This document shows, piece by piece, positions 8,122-17,700 of a stretch of 64,000 nt of DNA (its first letter is position 1; each line of letters opens with the position of its first letter). Origin of the DNA: Phocaeicola_A sp963652075 (GTDB taxonomy: Bacteria > Bacteroidota > Bacteroidia > Bacteroidales > Bacteroidaceae); contig CAVJRQ010000033.1 in the NCBI GenBank assembly GCA_963652075.1, forward strand, positions 1 through 64,000. The letters are read 5' to 3'. The translations under genes were made by a program, and so were the position numbers. The notes beneath the pieces are model-generated. The model saw nothing but the letters and a program-made list of their open reading frames with translations, was not told where the DNA came from and made no database searches.

Positions 8122-8841
8122 ATGAAAAAGATAGCATTATATTTACTCCCGGCAGTGGTTGCGGTCGGCATGGCAAGCTGCTCCACCGATGAGACAGACA
8201 AATGGGATTCCGCCACCGGATACGCTTGGTTCAGCGAGAAGAACGTGGACTTCACCTTCAAGAAAGCCACCGACGTGGCTGTAGGCGAAGCCACCTTGGT
8301 AGGTATTCCATTCACGGTAGCCACCACCCTCTCCGACAAGGACCGCACACTGAACGTGGAAGTGGAAAAAGAGCCCAGTGACAACCGAACCAAGTATGAG
8401 CTGCAGACCCCGGTGGTGCTCCGTGCCAACCACTCTTCGGACACCGTTTGGATGAAGGTATGGAATGAGGAACACCTGAATACCGTTCACGACACCATCA
8501 GTGTCAGGATTATAGCCTCTGACGATTTCCTGCCCGGTTTGGAGGGAAAGACCAGTGCCAACCTCTGCCTGTACAACGGATTCGCCCGCCCGTCATGGTG
8601 GGATGATGACAGTGCCATTTGGTACATCGGCACTTTCGACCAGACGAAGATGGGCGTTTATTACGCCGTGTTTGGCAATGACGATGACCCGCGTGGGGAG
8701 ATTGGTACCTGGTACGGCAACATCGCCGTGACCTATGCCATCCAGCTGCTCAACGACTATGTGACGGACAACGGGATTCTTTATCCGGACGATGACCCCA
8801 ACTACCCGGGTCAGGCTCCCTATTTTGGCTATGTATGGTAG
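8122..8841 (+). CDS. DUF4843-type lipoprotein
   Basis: A 239-residue lipoprotein with lipobox Cys20 (VGMASC) followed by STDETD, an acidic stretch of the kind linked to surface export in Bacteroides. The rest is a beta-rich protein with the layout of DUF4843 proteins found next to SusCD pairs: strands with GIPFTVATTLSDKDRTLNVEVE, a VHDTISVRIIASDDF segment and a WYIGTFDQTKMGVYYAVF end region. It occupies the same position as the DUF4843 gene at 32771-33538 in the second locus. It presumably sits on the surface as an accessory to the SusCD complex; no activity is known to me. Confidence 0.8.
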   Translation: MKKIALYLLPAVVAVGMASCSTDETDKWDSATGYAWFSEKNVDFTFKKATDVAVGEATLVGIPFTVATTLSDKDRTLNVEVEKEPSDNRTKYELQTPVVLRANHSSDTVWMKVWNEEHLNTVHDTISVRIIASDDFLPGLEGKTSANLCLYNGFARPSWWDDDSAIWYIGTFDQTKMGVYYAVFGNDDDPRGEIGTWYGNIAVTYAIQLLNDYVTDNGILYPDDDPNYPGQAPYFGYVW

Positions 8842-8879
8842 TAATTGACAAGGATGAATTTAACTAATAGACGAGCAAA

Positions 8880-10544
8880 ATGAAAAAGTTATATATAAGT
8901 ATGATAGTGGCACTGGGACTGATGACCGGTTGCTACGATGATAAAGGCGGAAACGATTTCGACAGCCCGATGGAAGACGTGGAGATGGTTATTCCCGAAT
9001 CGGCATACAGTGCTTCTTTGGGAGAGACCATTCATATCGAGCCTGTTGTCAAGACCTCTATTCCAGAGAGCGACCTGGAGTTCATGTGGGAGGCGATAGG
9101 CAGTATCTACAACGAACAAGACCGGAGCACTTACTCTCCGCTGGTGGACACGGAAAGCCAAAATAAGAACCTGGACTATCTCTGCCGCTTGGACGACAAC
9201 ATTACCCAGCTCAACACCAGCTACACCTGTCGCCTTCACGCACGCCAGAAGAGCACAGGACGTGATTTCTACAGCAGCAACACCTTCACCATCACGATTG
9301 CCGGCGTGACAGGACTGATGGTGCTCTACGATGACGGCTCACAGAGCGACCTCGGAGTGTTGATGGCAGACGAGTTTATGCCCGAAGCGAACAGCATCCC
9401 CGAGAAAGCGAGTGCCGTTTCGTCGGTATATTCGAACAACAACGGTGGCGACAAGATGTCCGGCAAAGGGGTAAGCATCGTAAACATGATACCCGATTAT
9501 TACGCAGGTTCGACGGAGAACTTCGACTTGGCGGCACGTACCACGGAGGGTTACTCCTTCCTCAGCAACACGGGCTTCGCCAAGAAGGGTGACTGGAGCT
9601 ATATGTTCTACTTGAGCGGCGACCGTGCCGTAAACGGGAACAAACCGGATGGACTTCTTGTCAAAGACAGCTATTTCATCGGATTTGATGATGGTGAGAT
9701 GTATATCTGCAGCTATTACGTATATCCGTTTCTGTTTGCTGAAATCACCCCCTCGAAACCATGCGGTGACGGCAATTACATCTCCGTCGAACCACAGATG
9801 CTCTACATTTGGCCATACGGAGGCATACAGTATCTCGGCTATAGCCGCGAGGTGAACGGGAACAAACAGAAAGGCTTTGTCGCCTATAGCCAACTCTATC
9901 AAGGCTATTCTGCCGAATCCGCCTCTATGATGGACACGGGCAGTGACGCGGTTCCCTTCAATCCGGCTGACATGAAGGCTGACTTGATTTGTATGAGAAC
10001 GGATGCCTCCTACCACACGCTGGCAGTACTAAAGGGCGACATGGATCACACGCAATATCCGGGCGAGAACTTCTTGGTGGAATTGTATCCCAATGCCGAC
10101 CCGGGCGGCGAGAGCGGAGTGGCCGGTGTCCCGTTGTACATGCACGGCATGTCCGGCTTCACGGATATTGACAAGGCTTTCGCTTTCGACTTCGGCTCGA
10201 CAAAGAACATGTGCTACTACGCTACACCTTCAGGCGTTTACCACTACGGACATGACGGAGCGACCCTCTACAGCCCCGTGACTTTGGATATGGTAGACGG
10301 CAGCGCACTGACACTGGATGGCGAAATCACCATGATGAAGATATTGGCCTCGCCCAACATCACCACGCATTACGATGACACCGTCTTGATGGTTGCCACT
10401 TGGGAAGACGGCGCATCCGCCCTCTATGCCCTCCACCTGGACGAGTCTACAGGCAAGGTTGAGAAGGCCGTAAAGTATGACAAAACGACTGTTGACGGTT
10501 GGGATTTCGGCATCATCCGCGATGCCAACATCAAAGGTCTATAA
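8880..10544 (+). CDS. PKD-like family lipoprotein
   Basis: A 554-residue lipoprotein with Cys18 (LMTGC) followed by the acidic YDDKGG. A PKD-like N-terminal beta domain (about 35-130, including SLGETIHIEPVVKTSIPESDLEFMWEAIG) leads into a long beta region with repeated blade-like segments (LMVLYDDGSQSDLGVL, KGDWSYMFYLSGD, MCYYATPSGVYHYG), reminiscent of a propeller. The family is known from SusCD neighbourhoods; function is not established. The same CYDDKG start occurs in the paralogue at 31143-32759. It lies 38 bp after the DUF4843 gene, in one operon. Likely a surface ligand-binding accessory (inference). Confidence 0.82.
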   Translation: MKKLYISMIVALGLMTGCYDDKGGNDFDSPMEDVEMVIPESAYSASLGETIHIEPVVKTSIPESDLEFMWEAIGSIYNEQDRSTYSPLVDTESQNKNLDYLCRLDDNITQLNTSYTCRLHARQKSTGRDFYSSNTFTITIAGVTGLMVLYDDGSQSDLGVLMADEFMPEANSIPEKASAVSSVYSNNNGGDKMSGKGVSIVNMIPDYYAGSTENFDLAARTTEGYSFLSNTGFAKKGDWSYMFYLSGDRAVNGNKPDGLLVKDSYFIGFDDGEMYICSYYVYPFLFAEITPSKPCGDGNYISVEPQMLYIWPYGGIQYLGYSREVNGNKQKGFVAYSQLYQGYSAESASMMDTGSDAVPFNPADMKADLICMRTDASYHTLAVLKGDMDHTQYPGENFLVELYPNADPGGESGVAGVPLYMHGMSGFTDIDKAFAFDFGSTKNMCYYATPSGVYHYGHDGATLYSPVTLDMVDGSALTLDGEITMMKILASPNITTHYDDTVLMVATWEDGASALYALHLDESTGKVEKAVKYDKTTVDGWDFGIIRDANIKGL

Positions 10545-10562
10545 TAAACATCTAAACCAACT

Positions 10563-11345
10563 ATGAAATTATCTACGTCTATCTTGGCTTTTGTTGTCGC
10601 CCTTCCCCTCACGGGGATGGCACAACAAAAGGCCACTTCCACCGACAAGGTGATGAAGGAAATCGAACAAGCCTATCAAGCAGCCGCACGCAAAAGTGCC
10701 CTGCATCACGACGCAACGTTCCAAGAGAATCTGAAAGCGGTAATGAATCGGGCTGACAGCTCATCCATTGCGCTTGTAAACAACTATGGTGACATCATCT
10801 ACATGAGCGGACTGCTCAACGAGGTAGAGACACTCATAAGGAAATTGCCCGCGACATTGAAAAACAGCGAGGCTGGACATCAATTGATAAACGGCTTCTA
10901 TGCCCTACGCCCCCTAAAGGAGGGCGAACTTGCGCCGGACTTTACGCTAAAAACCCCGGAAGGGAAAGAGATAAACCTCTATCGGTTCATCCAAGGAAAG
11001 AAGTGCGTGATACTGGACTTTTGGGCTTCTTGGTGCGGATGGTGCCGCAAGGAGTCGCCTAATGTCATGAAGGCTTACGAGGAGTTCAAGGGAGCAGACT
11101 TCGATGTCATCAGCGTGTCGTTCGACGACAAACGCAACCGCTGGGTGAAGGCCATTGAGGAGGACAAAACTCCATGGACACAGGTTAGCGACTTGTTGGG
11201 AACCAACAAGAGCGACCTCTATAGGTGGTACGACCTGAACGGCATCCCCGCCATTCTGTTGATTGACGGGCAAGGGAAGGTGCTGAAACTAAGAATGAGA
11301 GGAGAACAAATCTACAACAACGTAAAAGAGGTATTGGGAAAATGA
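10563..11345 (+). CDS. TlpA-like periplasmic thiol-disulfide oxidoreductase
   Basis: A 260-residue protein with a signal peptide (1-20), a helical linker and a C-terminal TlpA/ResA-type thioredoxin domain (about 121-260) with the redox motif WCGWC at 157-161. The domain start PDFTLKTPEGKEINL and the cis-Pro segment GIPAILLIDGQGKVL are typical. TlpA-type proteins reduce disulfides in exported proteins or small molecules. Its stop overlaps the start of the next gene by four bases (ATGA), implying translational coupling. First of three thioredoxin-fold proteins ending this SusCD operon. Confidence 0.88.
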   Translation: MKLSTSILAFVVALPLTGMAQQKATSTDKVMKEIEQAYQAAARKSALHHDATFQENLKAVMNRADSSSIALVNNYGDIIYMSGLLNEVETLIRKLPATLKNSEAGHQLINGFYALRPLKEGELAPDFTLKTPEGKEINLYRFIQGKKCVILDFWASWCGWCRKESPNVMKAYEEFKGADFDVISVSFDDKRNRWVKAIEEDKTPWTQVSDLLGTNKSDLYRWYDLNGIPAILLIDGQGKVLKLRMRGEQIYNNVKEVLGK

Positions 11346-12418
11346 AAAAGATACATTTGCTTGGCGTGATGATTTGCTTTGTCATGCAATCAAACGCACA
11401 ATTTAGCATCAAAGCCACAGGCGTGGCTTTGGCGGACGACACAAAGATGTTACTGGAGATGAATGGCGAGACAACCGACTCCGCCCTTGTTCGCAACGGA
11501 GAGTTCTCCCTAAAGAGCGACAAAAAGGTTTTGGTCTCCTACGCTTCATTGCGGAGTGAGGACAGTCAATGGGGTTGCGCATTCTGGCTCGGCAACGACA
11601 ACGTCACAATCAACAGTGTCACCAACGAGATACTGGGAGCCAAAGAGGAAGACTACTACCAAGCCTACCAAAAGTGGATGAGCCCTGTATGGGACGAGAT
11701 GAAAGCGGTGGATGCAGAACGTACAGAAGACCTTCAGACGAACGGTGGCACCAACTGGAACTACTACTCCGGCCTGTTGAGCGGAGTTTTGAAAGAAAAA
11801 GAGGATTCCCTGTTTCTGAAGTTCTGCGACAAACACCCCAACGCCTACATCTGCCTGAACCATATCTACAATTGCCGCGCGATGGACAAGTACGCCTTCA
11901 AGCGATACAGCGCAATGGCCGCACACCTCGACACGACCAACTTCGCCGGAGGAACTTGGGAAACATTCAAGCGCATCTACCGACTGGAGAAAACGCTGGA
12001 GCCGGGCAATCCCTTTCCTATCAACGTCAAGGGTACGGATGTATATGGCGATGAATGGTCGCTCAATGATTACAAAGGTAAGTATACCCTTATGGTGATT
12101 TCGGCTGCTACCTTCGATGGCTATCAAGCAATCTTCCCGGAACTCTGTTCGCTCTACGAGCGTTTCCATACCAAAGGGTATGACGAGTTTGACTTCTTGC
12201 TCACGCTCAATCGCAAGACCCTCCTGAAACACGCGGCCAATGCGCCTGCCAAATGGAATCTGGTAAGCGACTATAAGGAGTGGAATACCCCATTATCAAA
12301 AGATATTGAGCTTGACCATATCAACCAATTCTACTTCCTCTCGCCCGATGGAATCATCCTGTGCCACACGAGCGACTTCTCCGAAGTGAAGGCGGTTATT
12401 GAGCAAACGATGAAATAA
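11342..12418 (+). CDS. DUF4369/thioredoxin-fold protein lacking the CxxC motif
   Basis: A 358-residue secreted protein (signal peptide 1-19, SNAQ). The N-terminal part (ATGVALADDTKMLLEMNGETTDSALVRNGEFSL, about 23-58) resembles DUF4369, which often precedes TlpA domains. The C-terminal third (about 215-358, NPFPINVKGTDVYGDEWSLNDYKGKYTLMVI) follows the AhpC/TSA-thioredoxin layout, but the catalytic position reads SAATFDGYQAIFPEL, without the two cysteines. It therefore probably binds or chaperones rather than catalyses thiol exchange, perhaps as a partner of the two active proteins around it (inference). Confidence 0.72.
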   Translation: MKKIHLLGVMICFVMQSNAQFSIKATGVALADDTKMLLEMNGETTDSALVRNGEFSLKSDKKVLVSYASLRSEDSQWGCAFWLGNDNVTINSVTNEILGAKEEDYYQAYQKWMSPVWDEMKAVDAERTEDLQTNGGTNWNYYSGLLSGVLKEKEDSLFLKFCDKHPNAYICLNHIYNCRAMDKYAFKRYSAMAAHLDTTNFAGGTWETFKRIYRLEKTLEPGNPFPINVKGTDVYGDEWSLNDYKGKYTLMVISAATFDGYQAIFPELCSLYERFHTKGYDEFDFLLTLNRKTLLKHAANAPAKWNLVSDYKEWNTPLSKDIELDHINQFYFLSPDGIILCHTSDFSEVKAVIEQTMK

Positions 12419-12446
12419 TATCATCCGTACCTAAAGCAACCGAATT

Positions 12447-14078
12447 ATGATACGAAGAACTCTATTGCTGATTGGCCTCGCTGTCGGTGTATGTACCGTA
12501 GAGGCTCAGAACTACGAAGCTCTCAATGACTACATGGTCAACTATTCGTCCACATGGGCAGGTAAACATTCACTGTTCCAAGAGAATGCCAACCAAATAG
12601 GCACCCCATGCCCCGACTTTCGACTAAACAGCAAACTCAACAGCAAGAAACTTAGAGGCAAATTTGTATTGCTCAACTTCTGGGCCACCTGGTGCTCAGG
12701 CTGCCGACTGCTCTCGGTAGACCTCGACTCGTTGATGATACGCAACTGCACCGACTATCAGGATGTGCAACTCATTGGCGTAAACGCTCACGAATCATTG
12801 GCAGACAAAGGCTTCGATGCGGACGAATGGTGGAAGCGTAATAAAATCGGATTCCCCTCGGTAGGAGGCAAAGCAGCCGATGAGTTGTGCGATACGCTGA
12901 AGGGTGGACACCCATGCATGATACTCATCGACAACAAGGGGATTATACGCGGACGCTGGGACGCATGGACTCCCTCAGCGGCCAATGAGGCACGGATGGC
13001 GGTATGGGCTCTGCATGTGGTGCCAAGGGATGGAATTCAAGCCAACTCCGCCACGGTGGCGAAATACGCGATGGAAGGAAAATGGGAGGAAGCGACCTAC
13101 CTGATGTCTTTGATGCCGGAGAAGTTGTCTTACGCCCCTTTGCGCTTTCAGGTACTGGCAAACAAAGACGGAGGCGATGCCGTAGGTTATCTCTGTCGGC
13201 TGCGTGAAAAGAACGAAGCGAATCGTCCCAAGAATGAGTGGGATCTTTGGGATGCAGACTCGGCCTACACGAATGCCATCACGGAGATTGTTCGTTATGT
13301 CTCCAACAAGGAGGATGCTTCGTCTGAATTGCTCTTGGCCGCCAAAGAGGCATGCGACATGCTTGGCAGCACACGCAACGCCGCTACTCCAGAAGTTCGA
13401 CTGATGAGTTACGTGCTCTCTTTCAGATACGGCAAAAAAGTGATGGACAATGCTGTGCAAAGGATGAACTATGCAAAATCAAATCCAGAAACCGTCCGCT
13501 TCGATGAGGCGATGCAAACTAAGCTGAAGGAGCAGATGAAGAGGTGGGGCATTCCTGAGATAGAGATAGAAAAGGAGAACGGCGCAAGATCAAACCGTAT
13601 ACTGGATGTTGACAAAGAGACAAAGGAGAACATGGAAGGGCTCTACAAGGAAGTTCCTTTCTCAATCAGCGATAATTCCCAGGTGACGGCAACCGCCTCA
13701 TTTCCTCAAAAGATGAGACCGGGAAAGAACTATATAGAGGTGAAGGTGAACATCCCTGACGGATGGCACGCCTATGGCGATACGGAGAATAACCGCAAGC
13801 AAGGCAACATAGCCACGTCAATAGAAGTGATGCTGCCTAAGGGATTCGAGCCGGAAGGGAAAGTGGAGACGCAGCCCGCTTTGCAAGACGAGTTGACCGA
13901 CCATTTCTACTTGCGTCGCAACTTCATCTGCCCAACAGAGAATAAGCTCAAAGGAGAGAAAGAGTTCCCCGTAAAGGTGAAACTGACCTATCAAATCTGC
14001 AATGGCAGCAGTTGCCTTCCCCCTACAACCTTAGAGGTGGAAGGCACCATCAAGATGAAAATTACCATAGGATTATGA
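12447..14078 (+). CDS. Thioredoxin domain fused to DsbD-alpha-like domain
   Basis: A 543-residue secreted protein (signal peptide 1-20). Residues about 52-190 form a TlpA-like thioredoxin domain with WCSGC at 82-86. A helical middle part (about 200-400) follows. Residues about 410-543 resemble the N-terminal domain of DsbD (PDGWHAYGDTENN, then YQICNGSSCLPP), with Cys518 and Cys523 placed like the DsbD-alpha pair that passes electrons to periplasmic thioredoxins. Having both modules in one chain suggests a self-contained electron relay. No DsbD membrane domain is present, so electrons must come from elsewhere. Last gene of the SusCD operon. Confidence 0.82.
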   Translation: MIRRTLLLIGLAVGVCTVEAQNYEALNDYMVNYSSTWAGKHSLFQENANQIGTPCPDFRLNSKLNSKKLRGKFVLLNFWATWCSGCRLLSVDLDSLMIRNCTDYQDVQLIGVNAHESLADKGFDADEWWKRNKIGFPSVGGKAADELCDTLKGGHPCMILIDNKGIIRGRWDAWTPSAANEARMAVWALHVVPRDGIQANSATVAKYAMEGKWEEATYLMSLMPEKLSYAPLRFQVLANKDGGDAVGYLCRLREKNEANRPKNEWDLWDADSAYTNAITEIVRYVSNKEDASSELLLAAKEACDMLGSTRNAATPEVRLMSYVLSFRYGKKVMDNAVQRMNYAKSNPETVRFDEAMQTKLKEQMKRWGIPEIEIEKENGARSNRILDVDKETKENMEGLYKEVPFSISDNSQVTATASFPQKMRPGKNYIEVKVNIPDGWHAYGDTENNRKQGNIATSIEVMLPKGFEPEGKVETQPALQDELTDHFYLRRNFICPTENKLKGEKEFPVKVKLTYQICNGSSCLPPTTLEVEGTIKMKITIGL

Positions 14079-14228
14079 AAGCATTCACTATTTTTGTGGA
14101 TATTCTATAGAAAAGCATTGCTTTGGCGTTTTGTCAAAAGGAATATATAACGAGGCTATGCAATAGTAACCATTATAAATAACTGCGATACGGAAACAAC
14201 AGTAAAGAAAATCTATGCACCTGACGAA

Positions 14229-14528
14229 TTGGTCTGTGCAGAGGCTATACATCCGGGAGAAATGCTCAAGGATGAGTTACGGGCGTGTGGAATGTCGCAA
14301 AGGAGATTTGCGGAGATAATCAGTATGCCTTACACTGCATTCAACGAGATTATCAACGGCAAACGTCCGATAAGCACTGACACAGCGTTGAAGATAGAAG
14401 CGGCAACAGGGATAGCGGCAACCATATGGCTCGGATTACAGGCCGACTATAACATGCAGACCGCTCGCCATGACAGTAAACTCTCGGCCATCCTGGAAAA
14501 CATTCGCAAGACGGCGGCCGTCCTCTGA
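14229..14528 (+). CDS. HigA/VapI-like XRE-family regulator, no toxin partner seen
   Basis: A protein of about 99 residues with an XRE helix-turn-helix (about residues 10-65: IHPGEMLKDELRACGMSQRRFAEIISMPYTAFNEIINGKR) and the HigA-type tail GLQADYNMQTARHDSKLSAILENIRK. HigA proteins repress their own toxin-antitoxin operon and bind HigB. No HigB-like frame lies in the 150 bp upstream or in the 200 bp downstream. The start is uncertain: homologous-looking sequence (VKKIYAPDELVCAEA) runs about 20 codons upstream to a stop near 14153, with no ATG or GTG. TTG at 14229 is the first common start codon and ATG at about 14262 cuts into the domain. Confidence 0.6.
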   Translation: MVCAEAIHPGEMLKDELRACGMSQRRFAEIISMPYTAFNEIINGKRPISTDTALKIEAATGIAATIWLGLQADYNMQTARHDSKLSAILENIRKTAAVL

Positions 14529-14557
14529 TATTGCACAGGGTTTTCGGGACGAAAAAC

Positions 14558-14609
14558 CACTTATTCCGTTTTTAGAGGGGTGAAATTTGTCACTTATTCC
14601 GTTTTTAGA
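14558..14609 (+). repeat. Two direct 19-bp repeats
   Basis: CACTTATTCCGTTTTTAGA occurs exactly at 14558-14576 and 14591-14609, a 33-bp period, between the HigA-like gene and the terminator. Possibly a regulator site pair or a trace of recombination. Confidence 0.6.
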
Positions 14610-14651
14610 AGTGGCGAGCTTCTACTCTTCCGCTGCACAGACCGACATACA

Positions 14652-14698
14652 AAAGCAGAGACGTTCTCTCCTTTACGGGGAGAGAACGTCTCTGCTTT
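14652..14698. terminator. Bidirectional hairpin terminator
   Basis: A perfect 20-bp inverted repeat, AAAGCAGAGACGTTCTCTCC at 14652-14671 and its complement at 14679-14698, with a 7-nt loop. It lies 34 bp past the secDF stop on the minus strand and also faces the plus-strand HigA-like gene. Confidence 0.85.
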
Positions 14699-14732
14699 AT
14701 TTAGTAGCCGGGCGATGCCGGACTAACTCTCT

Positions 14733-17700
14733 TTATGCTTTGGCGCCTTCTACCGGGGTCTTTTCCTCATCCGGAATCCGGTGCCCCATCGTCAGGTAAG
14801 CGATAGGCGCGGCAATGAAGAGGGAGGTCAACGTACCGATGATGACACCCAGAATCATGGCGAAGGAGAAGCTGCGGATGCTGTCTCCACCCAACACGAA
14901 GATACATACCAATACGACCAACGTACTGAGAGAGGTATTGATGGTACGTGCCAACGTGGTGTTCAGTGAGTCGTTGAACAACTGGAAGCGGTTGCGCTTG
15001 GGATAGAGACGGAAGAACTCACGGATACGGTCGAAGATAACCACCTTATCGTTGATAGAATAACCGATAGCGGTCAGGATAGCACCGATGAAGGTCTGGT
15101 CGATTTCCAACGACATGGGCATCCATCCGTAGCACAAGGAGTAAGCACCGATAATCAACAGCGTATCGACGGTCAGTGCCACAACAGAGCCGACACTGTA
15201 AGCCACATTGTGGAAACGGACAAGGATGTAGAGGAAGATGGCAATCAAGGCGAAGATGACTGACCAAACAGCCGATGTCTTGATGTCGTCCGCCATACTC
15301 GGTCCTACCTTCTGTGAACTGATGATGGAGCCACCCGTACGGTTGTCACGGTCGATGAAGACTTCCAGTGTAGTACCATCGGTGAGGAGTTTACCCTCGG
15401 TCAAGGCGTTGTAGAGGAAGACCTCAATCTGCTGGTCGATATCCGTATCGTTGTCATGGATGCGATAGTTGGTGGTTACGCGCACCGTGCGGTGGTCGGT
15501 ACCCAAGGCAATGGCCTGCACGTTGGCGTCTCCCACTTTCTCCTGCAACAGGGCACGCACGGTCTCCGGCTCGGTGGGCTGTTCAAACTGAACCACGAAG
15601 TTACGTCCACCGGTAAAGTCGATGCTCTGTGCCAAGCCTCTCACGCAGAACGATACGACGCAGATAGCGAGGATGATACCGAATACGGTGAATGAGCGTT
15701 TCCACATACCCATGAACTTATAGTTGGTGTTCTGCATCAAGTTGCGGGAGAACTTCGTCGTGAAGGTGAGGTTCAACCACTTATCCTTGTTCATGAAGTG
15801 TTCGTAAACGATACGTGTCAAGAAGACGGCCGAGAAGAACGAGCAGAGGATACCGATAATCAACGTGGTGGCAAATCCGCGGATAGGTCCTGTACCGAAG
15901 TAGAAGAGGATGATACCCGTAATGATGGATGTCAGGTTGGAGTCGAAGATGGCTGAGAAAGCGTTTGAATAACCGTCGGCCAACGCGGCTTTCACCGTCT
16001 TGCCGGCTCTCAGCTCCTCTTTGGTACGTTCGTAAATCAACACGTTAGCGTCCACCGCCATACCGAGGGAGAGCACCATACCGGCGATACCGGACATGGT
16101 CAGAGCCGCCTGGAAGGAGGTGAGGATACCCAGCGTGAAGAAGAAGTTGACGAACAGGGCGCAGTTGGCGACCATGCCCGGGATGAAACCGTAGATGACG
16201 CACATGTAGAGCATCAGCAATACCAGCGCGACGATGAACGAACGGACACCCTGGTTGATGGATTCCTGTCCGAGTGACGGGCCGACGATGTCCTCCTGAA
16301 CGATACGTGCCGGTGCCGGCATCTTACCGGAACGGAGCACATTGGCCAAGTCTTTCGTATCCTCCACCGTGAAGTTACCCGTAATCTGCGAGTTACCGCC
16401 GGTAATCTCACCGTTTACGTTCGGTGCACTGTAGACGCAGCCGTCCAAGACGATGGCGATGGCGTGGTTGATGTTCTGCTTGGTCAACTGAGCCCAACGG
16501 CGGGAGCCGTCGTTGTTCATACTCATGCTCACGCAAGGTTTGCCGAAGTTGTCGAAACCGTCGGAAGCGGAAACGACCACGTCACCTTCGAGCGGTGCGC
16601 GTCCGTTGCGCTCTGTTACCTTGATGGCATAGAGTTCGAATATCTGACCGGTCTTATCCATTTCGCTGCCTTTCACGCCCCATTTCAGACGGAGCTCACG
16701 AGGCAGGCTGCTTTGAGCCTCTTGCGAGGAGACCAAACGGTTCACCTCCGCGGTGTCGGTGTAATGGGCGTAGCCCACAACGCAACCGTAGCCCGAGTTA
16801 TTGAGCTGGAGGATAGAGAGCAACGGATGGTCTTTCTTGACCTGTTCCATGGAAACGGTCTGACCGGCCGAAGCGTTCTGGTTCTTCAGTGCGGCAGCCA
16901 AGCTGTCGGCGGCACTGACGGTAGCGGCAGCGCTGTCGGCAGAAGCCTCAACGGCTGCGGGCTCCTCTTCGGTAGCCACTTCCTCTTTCGTCTCAGTCTG
17001 AGCCACAAGACGCAGCTTTTGGTCGAGCTCCATCAGGTAAGGAACAATCTCCTTGGAGTCGAAGGTCTCCCAGAATTCGAGGTTGGCCGAACCCTGGAGC
17101 AACTTTCTTACACGCTCAGGTTCTTTGATACCCGGCAGCTCCACCATGATACGTCCCATGCCACCTTCCAGCGTCTGGATGTTGGGCTGAACCACACCGA
17201 AGCGGTCGATACGGGTACGCAATACGTTGTATGAGTTGTCGATGGCAGCCTTCACTTCGGAGCGGAGCACCTTCTCCACTTCCGAGTCTGAGCTCTTCGT
17301 GTTGACCTTGTCCTTCAGCTGTTGGGTAGCGAAGATTTCGGCGAGCTTGCCTTCGGGTGCCAACTTGTGGTATTCCGATACGAATAGCGTGATAAAGTCG
17401 CTCTGACTGGTAATCTGTAGCTTGGCGGCGTTGGCCAAAGCCTGGTTGAAAGCCTCGTCGGTCTTGTGGTCGGCCAGCGTCTTCACCACATCCGGAACGG
17501 AAACTTCCAGGATGACGTTCATACCGCCTTTCAAGTCCAAGCCCAAACCGATTTCCATCTCGCGACATTGTTTCAGCGTGTACACGCCCAAGTAGACTTT
17601 CTCGTTCTGCATGGAATCGATGTAATGTGTCGCTCCCTTCGGGTCTTGCTCCGCCTTACTCATGTAGTGGCGGGTCACAAAAGAGAAGGAGAGGTAGAAC

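Noticed and set aside
14079..14228. HigB toxin upstream of the HigA-like gene
   Set aside because: All three frames are broken by stops and no RelE/HigB-like residues are visible.
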